32,209 bases of DNA, from positions 1 through 32,209 of the forward strand of contig CALAYL010000022.1 in the NCBI GenBank assembly GCA_937894725.1, in the 5' to 3' direction. Source of the stretch: an uncultured Bacteroidota bacterium. GTDB taxonomy: Bacteria; Bacteroidota; Bacteroidia; Chitinophagales; LD1. The position numbers were made by a program, and so were the translations under genes. Positions within the stretch are counted from its first letter, which is position 1; every line of letters begins with the position of its first letter. Shown piece after piece: positions 1 through 7,559 of the stretch. Below the pieces are notes generated by a model. The model was not told where the DNA came from. It saw only the letters and a program-made list of their open reading frames with translations, and made no database searches.

Positions 1-8
1 CCCTCTCT

Positions 9-40
9 CGTCCTCGTTTAGCGCAGCGTAACGAGGATGC
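9..40. repeat. REP-like palindrome, copy 1
   Basis: A short hairpin with arms TCCTCGTT (11-18) and AACGAGGA (30-37) around an 11-nt GC-rich loop. The core reappears in reverse orientation at about 161-193, so this is one member of a dispersed palindromic family and not a chance hairpin. No coding frame is visible here. It could be the edge of a longer repeat cluster that lies outside the window. Confidence 0.6.
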
Positions 41-150
41 ACCTCTCTTTTCGTTTTTAACGAATAAATCATTATTCATTCAATTCGATTAAATCTTTCA
101 ATCCACAAAAGTTTCTAGCACTCGAATATAAATAATCTTTCTCATTTTCT

Positions 151-201
151 ACCTGTCTCTCGTCCTCGTTACGCTGCGCTAAACGAGGACGCGAGACAGG
201 T
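151..201. repeat. REP-like palindrome, copy 2 (long hairpin)
   Basis: Arms 151-170 and 182-201 are 20 nt each and complementary with a single mismatch (ACCTGTCTC at one outer end, GAGACAGGT at the other). They enclose an 11-nt loop, acgctgcgcta. The inner part is the reverse complement of the palindrome at 9-40. The stem would be very stable in RNA or single-stranded DNA, but no T-run follows, so a simple terminator is unlikely. An inverted pair of such palindromes resembles the REP/REPIN arrangement. Confidence 0.7.
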
Positions 202-317
202 AAACCTATTTCAGGACAAGACAGTATTTTTCTGATTTGGGCTAGTCATTTTTGCGCTTCGGTTGGCTTTTATCGCGTATGATGTGCATTTTTGCGGCTA
301 ATACCTAAAATAGGTTT
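202..317. repeat. Long-range inverted repeat with internal direct repeat, noncoding
   Basis: AAACCTATTT (202-211) is the exact reverse complement of AAATAGGTTT (308-317). Inside the enclosed region, CATTTTTGCG occurs at 247-256 and again at 287-296, exactly 40 nt apart. No gene was found between the palindromes and the signal peptidase start at 451. The region may be a degenerate repeat or a structured 5' leader. Nothing in it is recognised as a known riboswitch. Confidence 0.4.
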
Positions 318-450
318 CGATAAAACAAACGTTTCACCTATATCAAAACAGCTACACAACTGGTTTTAATATAAAAATAGTAAATACCAAAGATGATTTT
401 AAAGGAAAAATTAGCTTTACACAAGAATATCACTATTTACAACAACTAAT

Positions 451-2043
451 ATGCTATTAAAAATAATCCTCATCATGTTAGTGTACTTTGTAGGTACACG
501 CATCGGACTTCAAAAGATTTTTTCAAAACTCGGCATTCCTGCTTGGAAAGCATGGATTCCCATTGTTTCTTCTTTCGAGTGGTATAAACTTGTAGGGCAG
601 CCTACTTGGTGGACCTTTTGGCTTTTTGTGCCTGGGGTCAACTGGTTTTATTGGGCGGGGCAAATGACAAGACTAGCCGCTGCGCATGGTCGGTTTACGT
701 TTTTAGATTCTGTGGGGGCTACCATAGGTGCGCCTATTTATTGGCCATGGCTGGCTTACCACAAAGACATTTCGTACATATCGCCAGATGGGCTAAAGCC
801 AGGGCAGAAGCCCTACAAACGATCTAAACCACACGAATGGGCCGATGCGATTATTTTTGCTGTGTTGGCAGCCTTTTTGATTCGAACGTTTGTGGCAGAG
901 CCTTATACTATTCCTACACCTTCTATGGAAAAAACCCTACTTGTGGGCGACTTCCCATTTGTGAGTAAATTTCACTACGGAGCGCGTGTTCCCATGACTC
1001 CCTTAGCTATCCCTTTTTTTCACCATACTATCCCCTCGCTCAATGTGCCTGCCTATCTGGAATGGGTAAAATTCCCTTTTTATCGATTGCCCGGCTTGCA
1101 AAAAGTGAAGCGTAATGATATGGTGGTATTCAATTTCCCGGCAGGAGATACTGTGGCTTTGGAAAAGCAAGAAATGTCCTACTACGATTTATTGCGCTAT
1201 GCCGCATACCAGCTCAATCAGCAAGGTATCCGCAATATGACTCCAGCCGAAGCGGTGCGTACGCAATATCATATCAAAGCTAGACCAGTAGATAAGCGCG
1301 AAAACTATATTAAACGCTGTGTGGCTGTACCTAATGATAAATTGGAAGTAAAGGATGGTGTGCTTTTTATCAATGATAAGAAAGCCTACGAGCCAGAGCA
1401 TATATACCTCCCCTATACAGTTGTTTTCAAAGACAATATGCAGTTTTCAAACGACAATCTCGATGAGTTTGGGCTTGAAGATATATCATCAAGATTTAAT
1501 GGTATGCCTCCAGGGCACAAGGTGTATCTGATGGAAAAAGGGATGACCGAAAAACTCAAAGGTTTTGCATCGGTGGTGAGTATTTCTCCTTTTAGCTATC
1601 CTAAAAACCAAAACGAGAGTATGATCGAGGCTATTTTTCCCAATAATTTCAAATACTACAATTGGAATGTAGATAATTTTGGGCCTATCACTATACCTGC
1701 TAAAGGCACAGTACTTACGCTCAATGATAGTACTGTACTACAATATAAGCGTATCATCGAGATTTATGAAGGCAATAAACTGGAACAAAAAGACGGTAAG
1801 TTTTTTATCAACGGTACGGAGACTACCACCTATACCTGCCAGCTCAACTATTTCTGGATGATGGGCGACAATCGTCACAACTCGCAAGATTCGCGCTATT
1901 GGGGTTTTGTACCCGAAGACCATATTGTAGGCAAGGCATGGTTTATCTGGTTGAGTTTGGACTACAATGCAGATTTGTTTCACAAAGTACGCTGGAGTCG
2001 TTTGTTTACAAACATCCACGACAAGTGGGCTAAAGAAAATTAA
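451..2043 (+). CDS. lepB: Signal peptidase I (S26 family)
   Basis: Membrane-bound Ser/Lys protease that removes signal peptides from exported preproteins on the outer face of the inner membrane. The 530-residue protein starts with a hydrophobic, Trp-rich region (about 1-105) that resembles the extra N-terminal membrane segments of Bacteroidota signal peptidases. A second transmembrane segment (about 131-147) precedes the catalytic box TIPTPSMEKTL with Ser158 as the probable nucleophile. The general-base Lys is in YIKRCVAVPND (Lys288), and the conserved box GDNRHNSQDSR lies at 472-482. The roughly 180 residues between the last two boxes exceed the E. coli enzyme and fit the long Bacteroidota form. 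The ATG at 451 gives the hydrophobic N-terminus. The stop codon overlaps that of the convergent SDR gene by 3 nt within a shared TTAA (4-nt CDS overlap). No clear promoter motif was seen upstream. Confidence 0.95.
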   Translation: MLLKIILIMLVYFVGTRIGLQKIFSKLGIPAWKAWIPIVSSFEWYKLVGQPTWWTFWLFVPGVNWFYWAGQMTRLAAAHGRFTFLDSVGATIGAPIYWPWLAYHKDISYISPDGLKPGQKPYKRSKPHEWADAIIFAVLAAFLIRTFVAEPYTIPTPSMEKTLLVGDFPFVSKFHYGARVPMTPLAIPFFHHTIPSLNVPAYLEWVKFPFYRLPGLQKVKRNDMVVFNFPAGDTVALEKQEMSYYDLLRYAAYQLNQQGIRNMTPAEAVRTQYHIKARPVDKRENYIKRCVAVPNDKLEVKDGVLFINDKKAYEPEHIYLPYTVVFKDNMQFSNDNLDEFGLEDISSRFNGMPPGHKVYLMEKGMTEKLKGFASVVSISPFSYPKNQNESMIEAIFPNNFKYYNWNVDNFGPITIPAKGTVLTLNDSTVLQYKRIIEIYEGNKLEQKDGKFFINGTETTTYTCQLNYFWMMGDNRHNSQDSRYWGFVPEDHIVGKAWFIWLSLDYNADLFHKVRWSRLFTNIHDKWAKEN

Positions 2044-2774
2044 CTTCGGTGCCAGAGAAAATCTGGCATCATTTTAAAAATTACCGACATCAATGCCCAT
2101 CGGTGCGTGATGTGAGCTACTTTTCGTTTGTTGATAATGGCATCGGTGATTTGTTTTGCTGCTTTTTCGGCAGGTTGTACCCAAAACATACCTTTTTGCC
2201 CTTTGGTCATATCGGTATCGATAAATCCTGGTCGAATATCAGTGATAGTTATCGGCAATTTTTCTTTCACGGCCTTGTGTCGCTGCCCTTGCATATAGTT
2301 CCACATAAACGCCTTGGTAGCTCCATAGCCAATCGCATGACGCATACCTCTAGCACCCGCTACACTAGATATTCCTACGATTTGTCCCGTTCGCTCTTCT
2401 GTCTTAAAATAATTGAAAGCAAAATTGGCAATAGCCGCAAAGCCTACTGCATTCACTTGGTGCATTTGGTTTTCCTTTTCCCATTTGCCACTCGATTCGC
2501 CTATGCCCGCATTATAAATGATAATATCTACTCCACCCATCCGATCGATGAGTTTTTCGAGAATAGCGCGCGATTCATCATGGTTGGCGGCATCCATGTA
2601 TTCGATATAGGTATCACTCACACAGAGCTTCGACAACTCTTCGAGCAGGTTCGTTCTGCGAGCCGTAAGACCGAGTTTAAATCCTCGTTTCGACATCTCG
2701 ATAGCCAGCTCTTTGCCTATGCCCGATGAGGCACCTATGATGATAGCCTTTTGATTTGTAACCTTTTTGCTCAT
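2040..2774 (-). CDS. SDR family NAD(P)-dependent oxidoreductase
   Basis: Classical short-chain dehydrogenase/reductase of 244 residues; the substrate cannot be read from the sequence. The Rossmann nucleotide-binding motif GASSGIG is at 14-20, NAG at 88-90, the catalytic Ser in GISSVAG (about 137), and Tyr150-x3-Lys154 in YGATK. The Arg pair in TARR (39-40) suggests a preference for NADPH. I chose ATG 2774 over TTG 2798 or ATG 2795 because an exact TAnnTTTG -7 element overlaps the upstream codons (2796-2803, minus strand) and would place the transcript start downstream of them. A perfect dyad at 2825-2844 lies where the -33 region should be. It converges with lepB and is followed by no terminator. 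It may be transcribed separately from rseP. Confidence 0.9.
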   Translation of the reverse strand: MSKKVTNQKAIIIGASSGIGKELAIEMSKRGFKLGLTARRTNLLEELSKLCVSDTYIEYMDAANHDESRAILEKLIDRMGGVDIIIYNAGIGESSGKWEKENQMHQVNAVGFAAIANFAFNYFKTEERTGQIVGISSVAGARGMRHAIGYGATKAFMWNYMQGQRHKAVKEKLPITITDIRPGFIDTDMTKGQKGMFWVQPAEKAAKQITDAIINKRKVAHITHRWALMSVIFKMMPDFLWHRS

Positions 2775-2795
2775 ATATAAAGCTCTAGTGAACAT

Positions 2796-2803
2796 CAAAT
2801 TTA
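2796..2803 (-). promoter_or_regulatory. Candidate -7 element (TAnnTTTG) for the SDR gene
   Basis: On the minus strand this reads TAAATTTG, an exact match to the Bacteroidota -7 consensus TAnnTTTG. It lies 21 nt before ATG 2774. No TTG occurs at the usual -33 distance, so the promoter would be weak or activator-dependent. The short motif can occur by chance in AT-rich DNA. Confidence 0.4.
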
Positions 2804-2824
2804 TATAAGATTAGTAGAAAAGCG

Positions 2825-2844
2825 ATACGATTAAACCATCGTAT
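2825..2844. promoter_or_regulatory. Palindromic operator candidate upstream of the SDR gene
   Basis: ATACGAT (2825-2831) and ATCGTAT (2838-2844) form a perfect 7-bp dyad with a 6-bp spacer. Its centre is about 30 bp upstream of the candidate -7 element, over the expected -33 region. That geometry fits a dimeric regulator binding at the promoter. No regulator gene is adjacent, so its identity is unknown. Confidence 0.35.
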
Positions 2845-2919
2845 GATTTAGTTCATTGAAAATAGGGAGGGCAAGTGGATAAAATCCACACCTTTCTCGT
2901 GTTAATGTCTTAGTTTCTG

Positions 2920-4266
2920 CTATTTATGCGTGAGCCATTTAAAGAGGTCATTGCCATTGGCATAGATCATCAACCCAAACAAAATAACCATACCTACCAC
3001 CTGCGCATATTCCAGAAATTTGTCGTTTGGTTTTCGACCAGTCACCATTTCTACAAGCGTAAAGAGCGCATGACCGCCATCCAATGCCGGTATGGGCAAT
3101 AGATTCATAAATGCCAGTAGAATAGAGATAAATGCGGTACTGTTCCAAAAGGCTATCCAATTCCACTCATCGGGATAGAGTTTTGAGATAGATGCAAACC
3201 CACCAAGCTGCTTGTAGCCTTTCAGTTCTGGCGAAAAAATAATACGAAACTGTTTTACATAGTCGCTCAGCACTTCCCAGGAGTGCATCACTCCAGCAGG
3301 AAAACAAGTCAATAGATTATACTCCTTTTTTTCTATTTTAAAATAATCCGTAATGGGCTTAGCTGTCACTTTCAAAAAACCGTCTTCCGCTACTTTTATC
3401 TGCGACTGTATCGTGTCATCACCACGCAAAAGGGAGATACTCACTTCCTTACCCGCATTGGCTTGTAGTACTGGACTCATTTCTGCAAAAAAACGGATTT
3501 CTTGTCCCGCTAGTGCGATCACTCTGTCATTTTTTTGGGCTATAGCATGCAGTGGCGATTCAGGAAAGATACTATCCAAATCGCTAGGGAAAGCGAGCTT
3601 CAAAAAGCTTACTTTGCCTTCGCCACCTATAATAGCGGAATAAACTGAAGTAGGGATACTAATATCTAGCTTTTGTCCATCACGTGCTATGTGTAGTACC
3701 TTGGCATTGTCGAGTAGCAAATCTTTGACTACAGGCACAGATGCACTTTCAAATGTTTTGTCATCGTAGCCCAGGAGTTTATCGCCCGTTTTGAGACCGA
3801 TAGATTGGGCTAGCGAATCTGCGATAAAGCCATATTGCGCATGGCTCATCGGTATGTTTTCTTCGCCTGTTTTAAGCAAAATCATGGCATAGATAAAAAA
3901 GGCCAAAAGTACATTGACGATAATACCTCCTAGCATGATAATCAACCGTTGATAAGCGGGCTTAGAACGAAATTCATCGGGCTGGGGTGGGAGTTTCATG
4001 GCCTCTTCGTCCATGCTTTCATCTATCATGCCTGCTATTTTTACATAGCCACCAAACGGAAACCAACCTAAGCCGTATTCTGTATCGCCAATTTTCTTTT
4101 TAAACAAAGAGAAATTGAGCAAGCCCGGAAAAGGAAATAAGAAATCAAAAAACAAATAAAACTTTTCGACTCTAGTTTTGAAATAACGAGCCGCTAAAAA
4201 ATGCCCCAATTCATGGAGCGTAATCAATATAGACAGACCTAAAAAAAGGTAGGTAATTCGAATCAT
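2920..4266 (-). CDS. rseP: RIP metalloprotease RseP (site-2 protease, M50)
   Basis: Intramembrane zinc protease that cuts transmembrane anti-sigma factors and leftover signal peptides within the inner membrane. HELGH at residues 18-22 lies inside the first membrane helix and provides two zinc ligands and the catalytic Glu. The second signature, NLLPIPALDGG (388-398), supplies the Asp ligand. Further hydrophobic segments lie at about 108-130, 370-395 and 423-436. The periplasmic middle, about 140-310, is PDZ-like but poorly conserved to the eye. The 448-residue length fits the Bacteroidota family. ATG 4266 is the natural start because it leads directly into the HELGH helix. In many Bacteroidota dxr precedes rseP; here a helicase gene lies 116 nt upstream, so that linkage is absent. 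Confidence 0.95.
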   Translation of the reverse strand: MIRITYLFLGLSILITLHELGHFLAARYFKTRVEKFYLFFDFLFPFPGLLNFSLFKKKIGDTEYGLGWFPFGGYVKIAGMIDESMDEEAMKLPPQPDEFRSKPAYQRLIIMLGGIIVNVLLAFFIYAMILLKTGEENIPMSHAQYGFIADSLAQSIGLKTGDKLLGYDDKTFESASVPVVKDLLLDNAKVLHIARDGQKLDISIPTSVYSAIIGGEGKVSFLKLAFPSDLDSIFPESPLHAIAQKNDRVIALAGQEIRFFAEMSPVLQANAGKEVSISLLRGDDTIQSQIKVAEDGFLKVTAKPITDYFKIEKKEYNLLTCFPAGVMHSWEVLSDYVKQFRIIFSPELKGYKQLGGFASISKLYPDEWNWIAFWNSTAFISILLAFMNLLPIPALDGGHALFTLVEMVTGRKPNDKFLEYAQVVGMVILFGLMIYANGNDLFKWLTHK

Positions 4267-4382
4267 GGAGTATGTTTATAGTTGCGTTTAGGCTAAAAAA
4301 TAATTTGCGAATGTAAGAAGAATCTCAAAATGTAATCGGAATTTAAGTTTTGTTGGAGGGGTCGGTACTTTTTCTATCAGGA

Positions 4383-5645
4383 TTACTTCTTTTTAAATTT
4401 AGTATGCGCAGTACCTTCTCGTTTACGTTTTGCTTCAAAAAAAGCTTGTTTTACCTTCATTTTTTCTTTCTCAAACTCCTTTTTTTCTCTTGCATTCATG
4501 GGGGCATCTGTTTGCGGGTAAGGATGTTGATCTACCACATTTATACGTTGCTTGATGAGTCGTTCGATGTCTTTTACAAAATCGTTTTCTTCTGGTTCGC
4601 ACATCGATATAGCCACCCCTTCTTCACCTGCTCTACCTGAGCGGCCTATACGGTGCACATAGGTTTCTGGTTCATTGGGTATGTCGTAGTTGATCACATG
4701 CGATAGCTTATCTATGTCGATGCCCCGTGCTGCGATATCCGTAGCTACAAGCACACGCACCTCCTTTGCCTTAAATTTATTAAGTGCATTTTGGCGTTGA
4801 TTTTGCGCTTTGTCGCCATGTATGGCTAGGGCTGAAATGTGGTTTGCCGTGAGATTTTTTACTATTCTATCGGCACCATGTTTGGTTTTAGAGAAAAGCA
4901 ACACTTGGTCTATACGTTTATCTTCCAAGATGTAAAAAAGCAATTCCTTTTTGGTTGCCTTGTTAGTGTAATAAAGATATTGTTGGATAGTTTCGGCAGT
5001 AGATGATACTGGGCTTACCACTATAGTTTCAGGATCGGTAAGTATCGTTTTGGCTAAATTGACACTATCTGCGGGCAATGTAGCCGAAAAGAAAAGCGTT
5101 TGTCGTTTTACAGGCAATTTGGCGATTACTTTTTTGATGTCGTGGATGAAGCCCATATCGAGCATACGGTCAGCTTCATCGAGTACAAAATAGTTGATAT
5201 AGTTTAGCGATACATAACCTTGATTCATCAAATCGAGCAAACGCCCTGGGGTGGCTATCAGTACATCTACGCCTCGTTTTACTTTGTCCACTTGTCCCGC
5301 TTGGTTCACTCCACCAAAAATGACCGTATTTTTGATACCGATATGTTTGCTATAGTAGGTGAAGTTTTCGCCTATTTGAATCGCTAGTTCGCGAGTAGGG
5401 GTGATGATCAATGCGCGAATGCGATGGAGTGATGCGGCATTGCTTTTGTCTTCTACCAGTTGTTGTAAGATAGGTATAGCAAAGGCAGCCGTTTTGCCAG
5501 TGCCCGTTTGCGCACTAGCGAGTATATCTTTTTTAGCTAAAATGGCGGGTATCGCTTTGATTTGAATCGGGGTTGCCGATTCGTAGTTTTGTTCTTTGAG
5601 TGCCTTTAGTATAGGCTGTATTATGTTGAGCTTTTCAAATTGCAT
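4383..5645 (-). CDS. DEAD-box ATP-dependent RNA helicase (RhlE-like)
   Basis: ATP-driven RNA unwinding, probably in ribosome assembly or RNA turnover. The 420 residues hold the complete helicase core: Q motif around 3-30 (TPIQ at 25-28), Walker A AQTGTGKT (45-52), PTREL (83-87), DEAD (156-159), SAT (187-189), ATDIAARGID (301-310) and HRIGRSGRAG (331-340). The C-terminal tail from about 365 is short and rich in Lys and Glu, as in RhlE-type enzymes. ATG 5645 sits just before the Q motif. The gene diverges from rplU across a 280-nt intergenic region, and rseP follows 116 nt downstream on the same strand. Confidence 0.93.
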   Translation of the reverse strand: MQFEKLNIIQPILKALKEQNYESATPIQIKAIPAILAKKDILASAQTGTGKTAAFAIPILQQLVEDKSNAASLHRIRALIITPTRELAIQIGENFTYYSKHIGIKNTVIFGGVNQAGQVDKVKRGVDVLIATPGRLLDLMNQGYVSLNYINYFVLDEADRMLDMGFIHDIKKVIAKLPVKRQTLFFSATLPADSVNLAKTILTDPETIVVSPVSSTAETIQQYLYYTNKATKKELLFYILEDKRIDQVLLFSKTKHGADRIVKNLTANHISALAIHGDKAQNQRQNALNKFKAKEVRVLVATDIAARGIDIDKLSHVINYDIPNEPETYVHRIGRSGRAGEEGVAISMCEPEENDFVKDIERLIKQRINVVDQHPYPQTDAPMNAREKKEFEKEKMKVKQAFFEAKRKREGTAHTKFKKK

Positions 5646-5710
5646 GTAGTATAGTTAATCATTTTGTTTACTTTTTTTTGTGCAAACGCAAAGGGCGCAA
5701 AGGTCACATT

Positions 5711-5718
5711 TATATTTG
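5711..5718 (+). promoter_or_regulatory. Possible -7 element between helicase and rplU
   Basis: TATATTTG matches TAnnTTTG exactly, 27 nt before the ATG of a 30-codon open frame at 5746. No TTG lies at the preferred -33 distance; the nearest is about 30 nt upstream. It may be a second, upstream promoter for rplU-rpmA or a chance match. Confidence 0.25.
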
Positions 5719-5745
5719 CCAAAACGAAATCTATTATCAACTCTT

Positions 5746-5838
5746 ATGAGTTTAAGCGGACGATTCCCCTATTTGGTGCAAAAGCAATCGGGAGATTCAG
5801 CTGTGTTTTTATCATCACATCAAGCTGATAAACGCTAA
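5746..5838 (+). CDS. Possible 30-aa leader peptide or small protein
   Basis: Short open frame (ATG 5746, TAA 5836) lying between a TAnnTTTG match and the rplU promoter. The peptide is mixed polar with no signal peptide, membrane segment or known motif. Its 3' half overlaps a possible hairpin (CAGCTGTG near 5801, CAC and AGCTG near 5815-5826). It could simply be a chance frame within the rplU leader. No function can be assigned. Confidence 0.15.
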   Translation: MSLSGRFPYLVQKQSGDSAVFLSSHQADKR

Positions 5839-5874
5839 AAAAGAGGGGATAAAAAAAAGAGCTGAAAGAATTTT

Positions 5875-5904
5875 TTGGTAATTCTGAAATTAAATGTAGT
5901 TTTG
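5875..5904 (+). promoter_or_regulatory. rplU-rpmA promoter
   Basis: TTG at 5875-5877, a 19-nt spacer, then TAGTTTTG at 5897-5904. This matches both the -33 and -7 elements of the Bacteroidota sigma-ABfr consensus (TTG, TAnnTTTG). The expected start of transcription leaves a leader of about 15 nt before ATG 5926. It is the best promoter in the window. Confidence 0.7.
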
Positions 5905-5925
5905 CCAACCCAAAATAGAAATAAA

Positions 5926-6234
5926 ATGTACGCAATAGTAGAAATAGCAGGACAGCAGTTCAAGACCGAAGCAGGTCAGAAATTGTATGTACACCGCTTA
6001 GAAGGAAATGAAGGAGACGCTATATCGTTTGATAAAGTGCTTTTGACTGATGCCGATGGCACCGTGACTGTAGGTACGCCTACGGTAGCTGGAGTAGCTG
6101 TAAAGGCAACCATTCTTCATCATCTAAAAGGTGATAAAGTACTTATCTTCAAAAAGAAAAGAAGAAAAGGATATAAAAAATTGAACGGTCACCGTCAATC
6201 TTTAACACAAATCGCTATCGAGTCGATAGGATAA
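5926..6234 (+). CDS. rplU: 50S ribosomal protein bL21
   Basis: Structural protein of the large ribosomal subunit that binds 23S rRNA. It has 102 residues, the usual length. It begins MYAIVEIAGQQFKTEAGQ, the characteristic bL21 start, and contains the basic stretch FKKKRRKGYKKLNGHRQ near the C-terminus that contacts rRNA. ATG 5926 is chosen over an upstream frame extension (5875) because the family starts here and the promoter -7 element lies at 5897-5904. rpmA follows after 36 nt, the usual bacterial rplU-rpmA operon. Confidence 0.98.
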   Translation: MYAIVEIAGQQFKTEAGQKLYVHRLEGNEGDAISFDKVLLTDADGTVTVGTPTVAGVAVKATILHHLKGDKVLIFKKKRRKGYKKLNGHRQSLTQIAIESIG

Positions 6235-6270
6235 TTTATTAAGAAACTAATCAATCAAAAAAGATAAGTC

Positions 6271-6528
6271 ATGGCACATAAAAAAGGCGAAGGAAAAGTA
6301 AAAAACGGTCGCGATAGCGAAAGTAAGCGATTGGGAATCAAATTATACGGAGGTCAAGTGGCTATACCGGGCAATATCATCATCAGACAGCGTGGTACTG
6401 CATTTCACCCTGGCAACGGAGTGGGAATAGGTAAGGACCATACTATCTATGCGATGATAGAAGGCAAAGTAAAGTTTACCAAAGGAGCTAGAGACAGACG
6501 TTTCATCCACGTAGTAGCTGAGGCTTAA
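6271..6528 (+). CDS. rpmA: 50S ribosomal protein bL27
   Basis: Ribosomal protein placed near the peptidyl-transferase centre. It has 85 residues starting MAHKKGEGKVKNGRDSES, then RLGIKLYGGQ and the conserved GNIIIRQRGTAFHPG. It has no N-terminal extension of the Firmicutes type that needs proteolytic removal. It follows rplU by 36 nt and ends 22 nt before a strong terminator, so the pair forms a two-gene operon. Confidence 0.98.
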   Translation: MAHKKGEGKVKNGRDSESKRLGIKLYGGQVAIPGNIIIRQRGTAFHPGNGVGIGKDHTIYAMIEGKVKFTKGARDRRFIHVVAEA

Positions 6529-6550
6529 TCCTAGTCAACTAAAAGTTTTC

Positions 6551-6590
6551 AAAAACCCCTTTCAGCAATGAGAGGGGTTTTTATGTTTTT
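6551..6590 (+). terminator. Rho-independent terminator after rpmA
   Basis: AAAAACCCCT (6551-6560) pairs perfectly with AGGGGTTTTT (6573-6582) around a 12-nt loop, followed by a T-rich stretch to 6590. It closes the rplU-rpmA operon. Confidence 0.85.
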
Positions 6591-6650
6591 GTTAAATGAC
6601 AATCGTGTGACACTTTACCGTGGGCTATTCTTTAATTTTAAAGAAAAAAA

Positions 6651-7556
6651 ATGATGCACAAACTACTACTTCTATTTGCCCTCATTAGCTCTTCTCTTTT
6701 TGCGCAAAAAAGCTATACCGTGGACTTTAGCGATACTGCGCAAATAAATCAATATTTTTATAGCGATAGTATCATTGACCCGAGAGGAAATTGGAAAGTG
6801 CTGAGCGACTCGGGGACAGCGCTAGGAGGTGTTTTTTTTGAAACCGATACTGCTTTTGTGGACAGCATCAACAGCAGCTGCATTATAAAACTACCTTTAC
6901 ATTCATTTATATATTCTACGATTGACTATCAAACATCTGTTACATTTCAGGATTCTACAATGGCTGGAGTGGTTGACTTTTCGATAGATGAAGGAATGAA
7001 TTGGAGGAGAGTACCAAGTACAATGTTTAACGGCTATTTGAATTACCTTCCAATTTTCCCCTCATTTACAAGTTATATCCCTGCTTCAACCATTTCTAGC
7101 GATAGCACTACCATAGGTTATAGAGGGTATTACTTTGGTACTTCGTCTATGCAATTTGGGTGCTATGCAGTCAAAACTGATGCGCTAGACATGCTCTGGT
7201 TGCGCTTTACAGTTCGAAAAACAGACTCTATTCAGGGAGTAAATAGGTGGAATTTTGGCGGCATGAATGTACTCTCTCCAGGTGGCGTTTGTACGGGTGT
7301 AAATGATATAAAGACTAATTTAGTAAAGTTGTATCCGGTTCCAGCTTCGAGCTCAATTTCGTTTGATGCCAGCGAAATAGGCACGCAAGCATTTAGGGTG
7401 AGCATATCCGATTTTCAAGGCAAAATGGTATGGAACGGCCATCGCAAATCGAATCAAACGATAAGCATCAGCCATCTTGATAGTGGTATTTATTATTTGC
7501 TAATTGAAAATTTAGAGACGGGAATTAGCGCAGTAAAACGTTTTGTAAAAGAGTAA
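6651..7556 (+). CDS. Secreted protein with T9SS type A sorting domain
   Basis: The 301-residue protein has a Sec signal peptide (about 1-19, MMHKLLLLFALISSSLFAQ, cut after SLFAQ or nearby). The middle, about 20-215, is Ser/Thr/Asp-rich and probably beta-structured; I do not recognise its fold. The C-terminus, from about LYPVPASSS to VKRFVKE, is a T9SS type A sorting domain with the usual DSGIYYLLIE and final KRFVKE strands. It is likely exported across the outer membrane and attached to the surface or released. ATG 6651 and ATG 6654 are both possible. The gene converges with the receptor gene at 7560 with only 3 nt between stop codons. Confidence 0.8.
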   Translation: MMHKLLLLFALISSSLFAQKSYTVDFSDTAQINQYFYSDSIIDPRGNWKVLSDSGTALGGVFFETDTAFVDSINSSCIIKLPLHSFIYSTIDYQTSVTFQDSTMAGVVDFSIDEGMNWRRVPSTMFNGYLNYLPIFPSFTSYIPASTISSDSTTIGYRGYYFGTSSMQFGCYAVKTDALDMLWLRFTVRKTDSIQGVNRWNFGGMNVLSPGGVCTGVNDIKTNLVKLYPVPASSSISFDASEIGTQAFRVSISDFQGKMVWNGHRKSNQTISISHLDSGIYYLLIENLETGISAVKRFVKE

Positions 7557-7559
7557 TTT

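Noticed and set aside
1..201. Possible CRISPR array from the repeated TCCTCGTT sequences
   Set aside because: There are only two copies, in opposite orientation, with no regular spacers and no cas genes. They fit REP-like palindromes.
314..460. Protein-like frame just upstream of and overlapping lepB (tail resembling NIKIVNTKDDFKGKISFT)
   Set aside because: It has no start codon, a stop lies just upstream (311-313), and the piece is too short to compare with a family. It may be a relic, but I cannot support a gene.
2049..2729. Long open frame of 226 codons on the plus strand
   Set aside because: It is antisense to the well-supported SDR gene, shows no family motif, and its openness follows from the codon bias of the real gene.
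2875..2889. GTGGAT-AAA-ATCCAC hairpin downstream of rseP as a terminator
   Set aside because: The loop is 3 nt, the stem 6 bp and no T-run follows on the minus strand.
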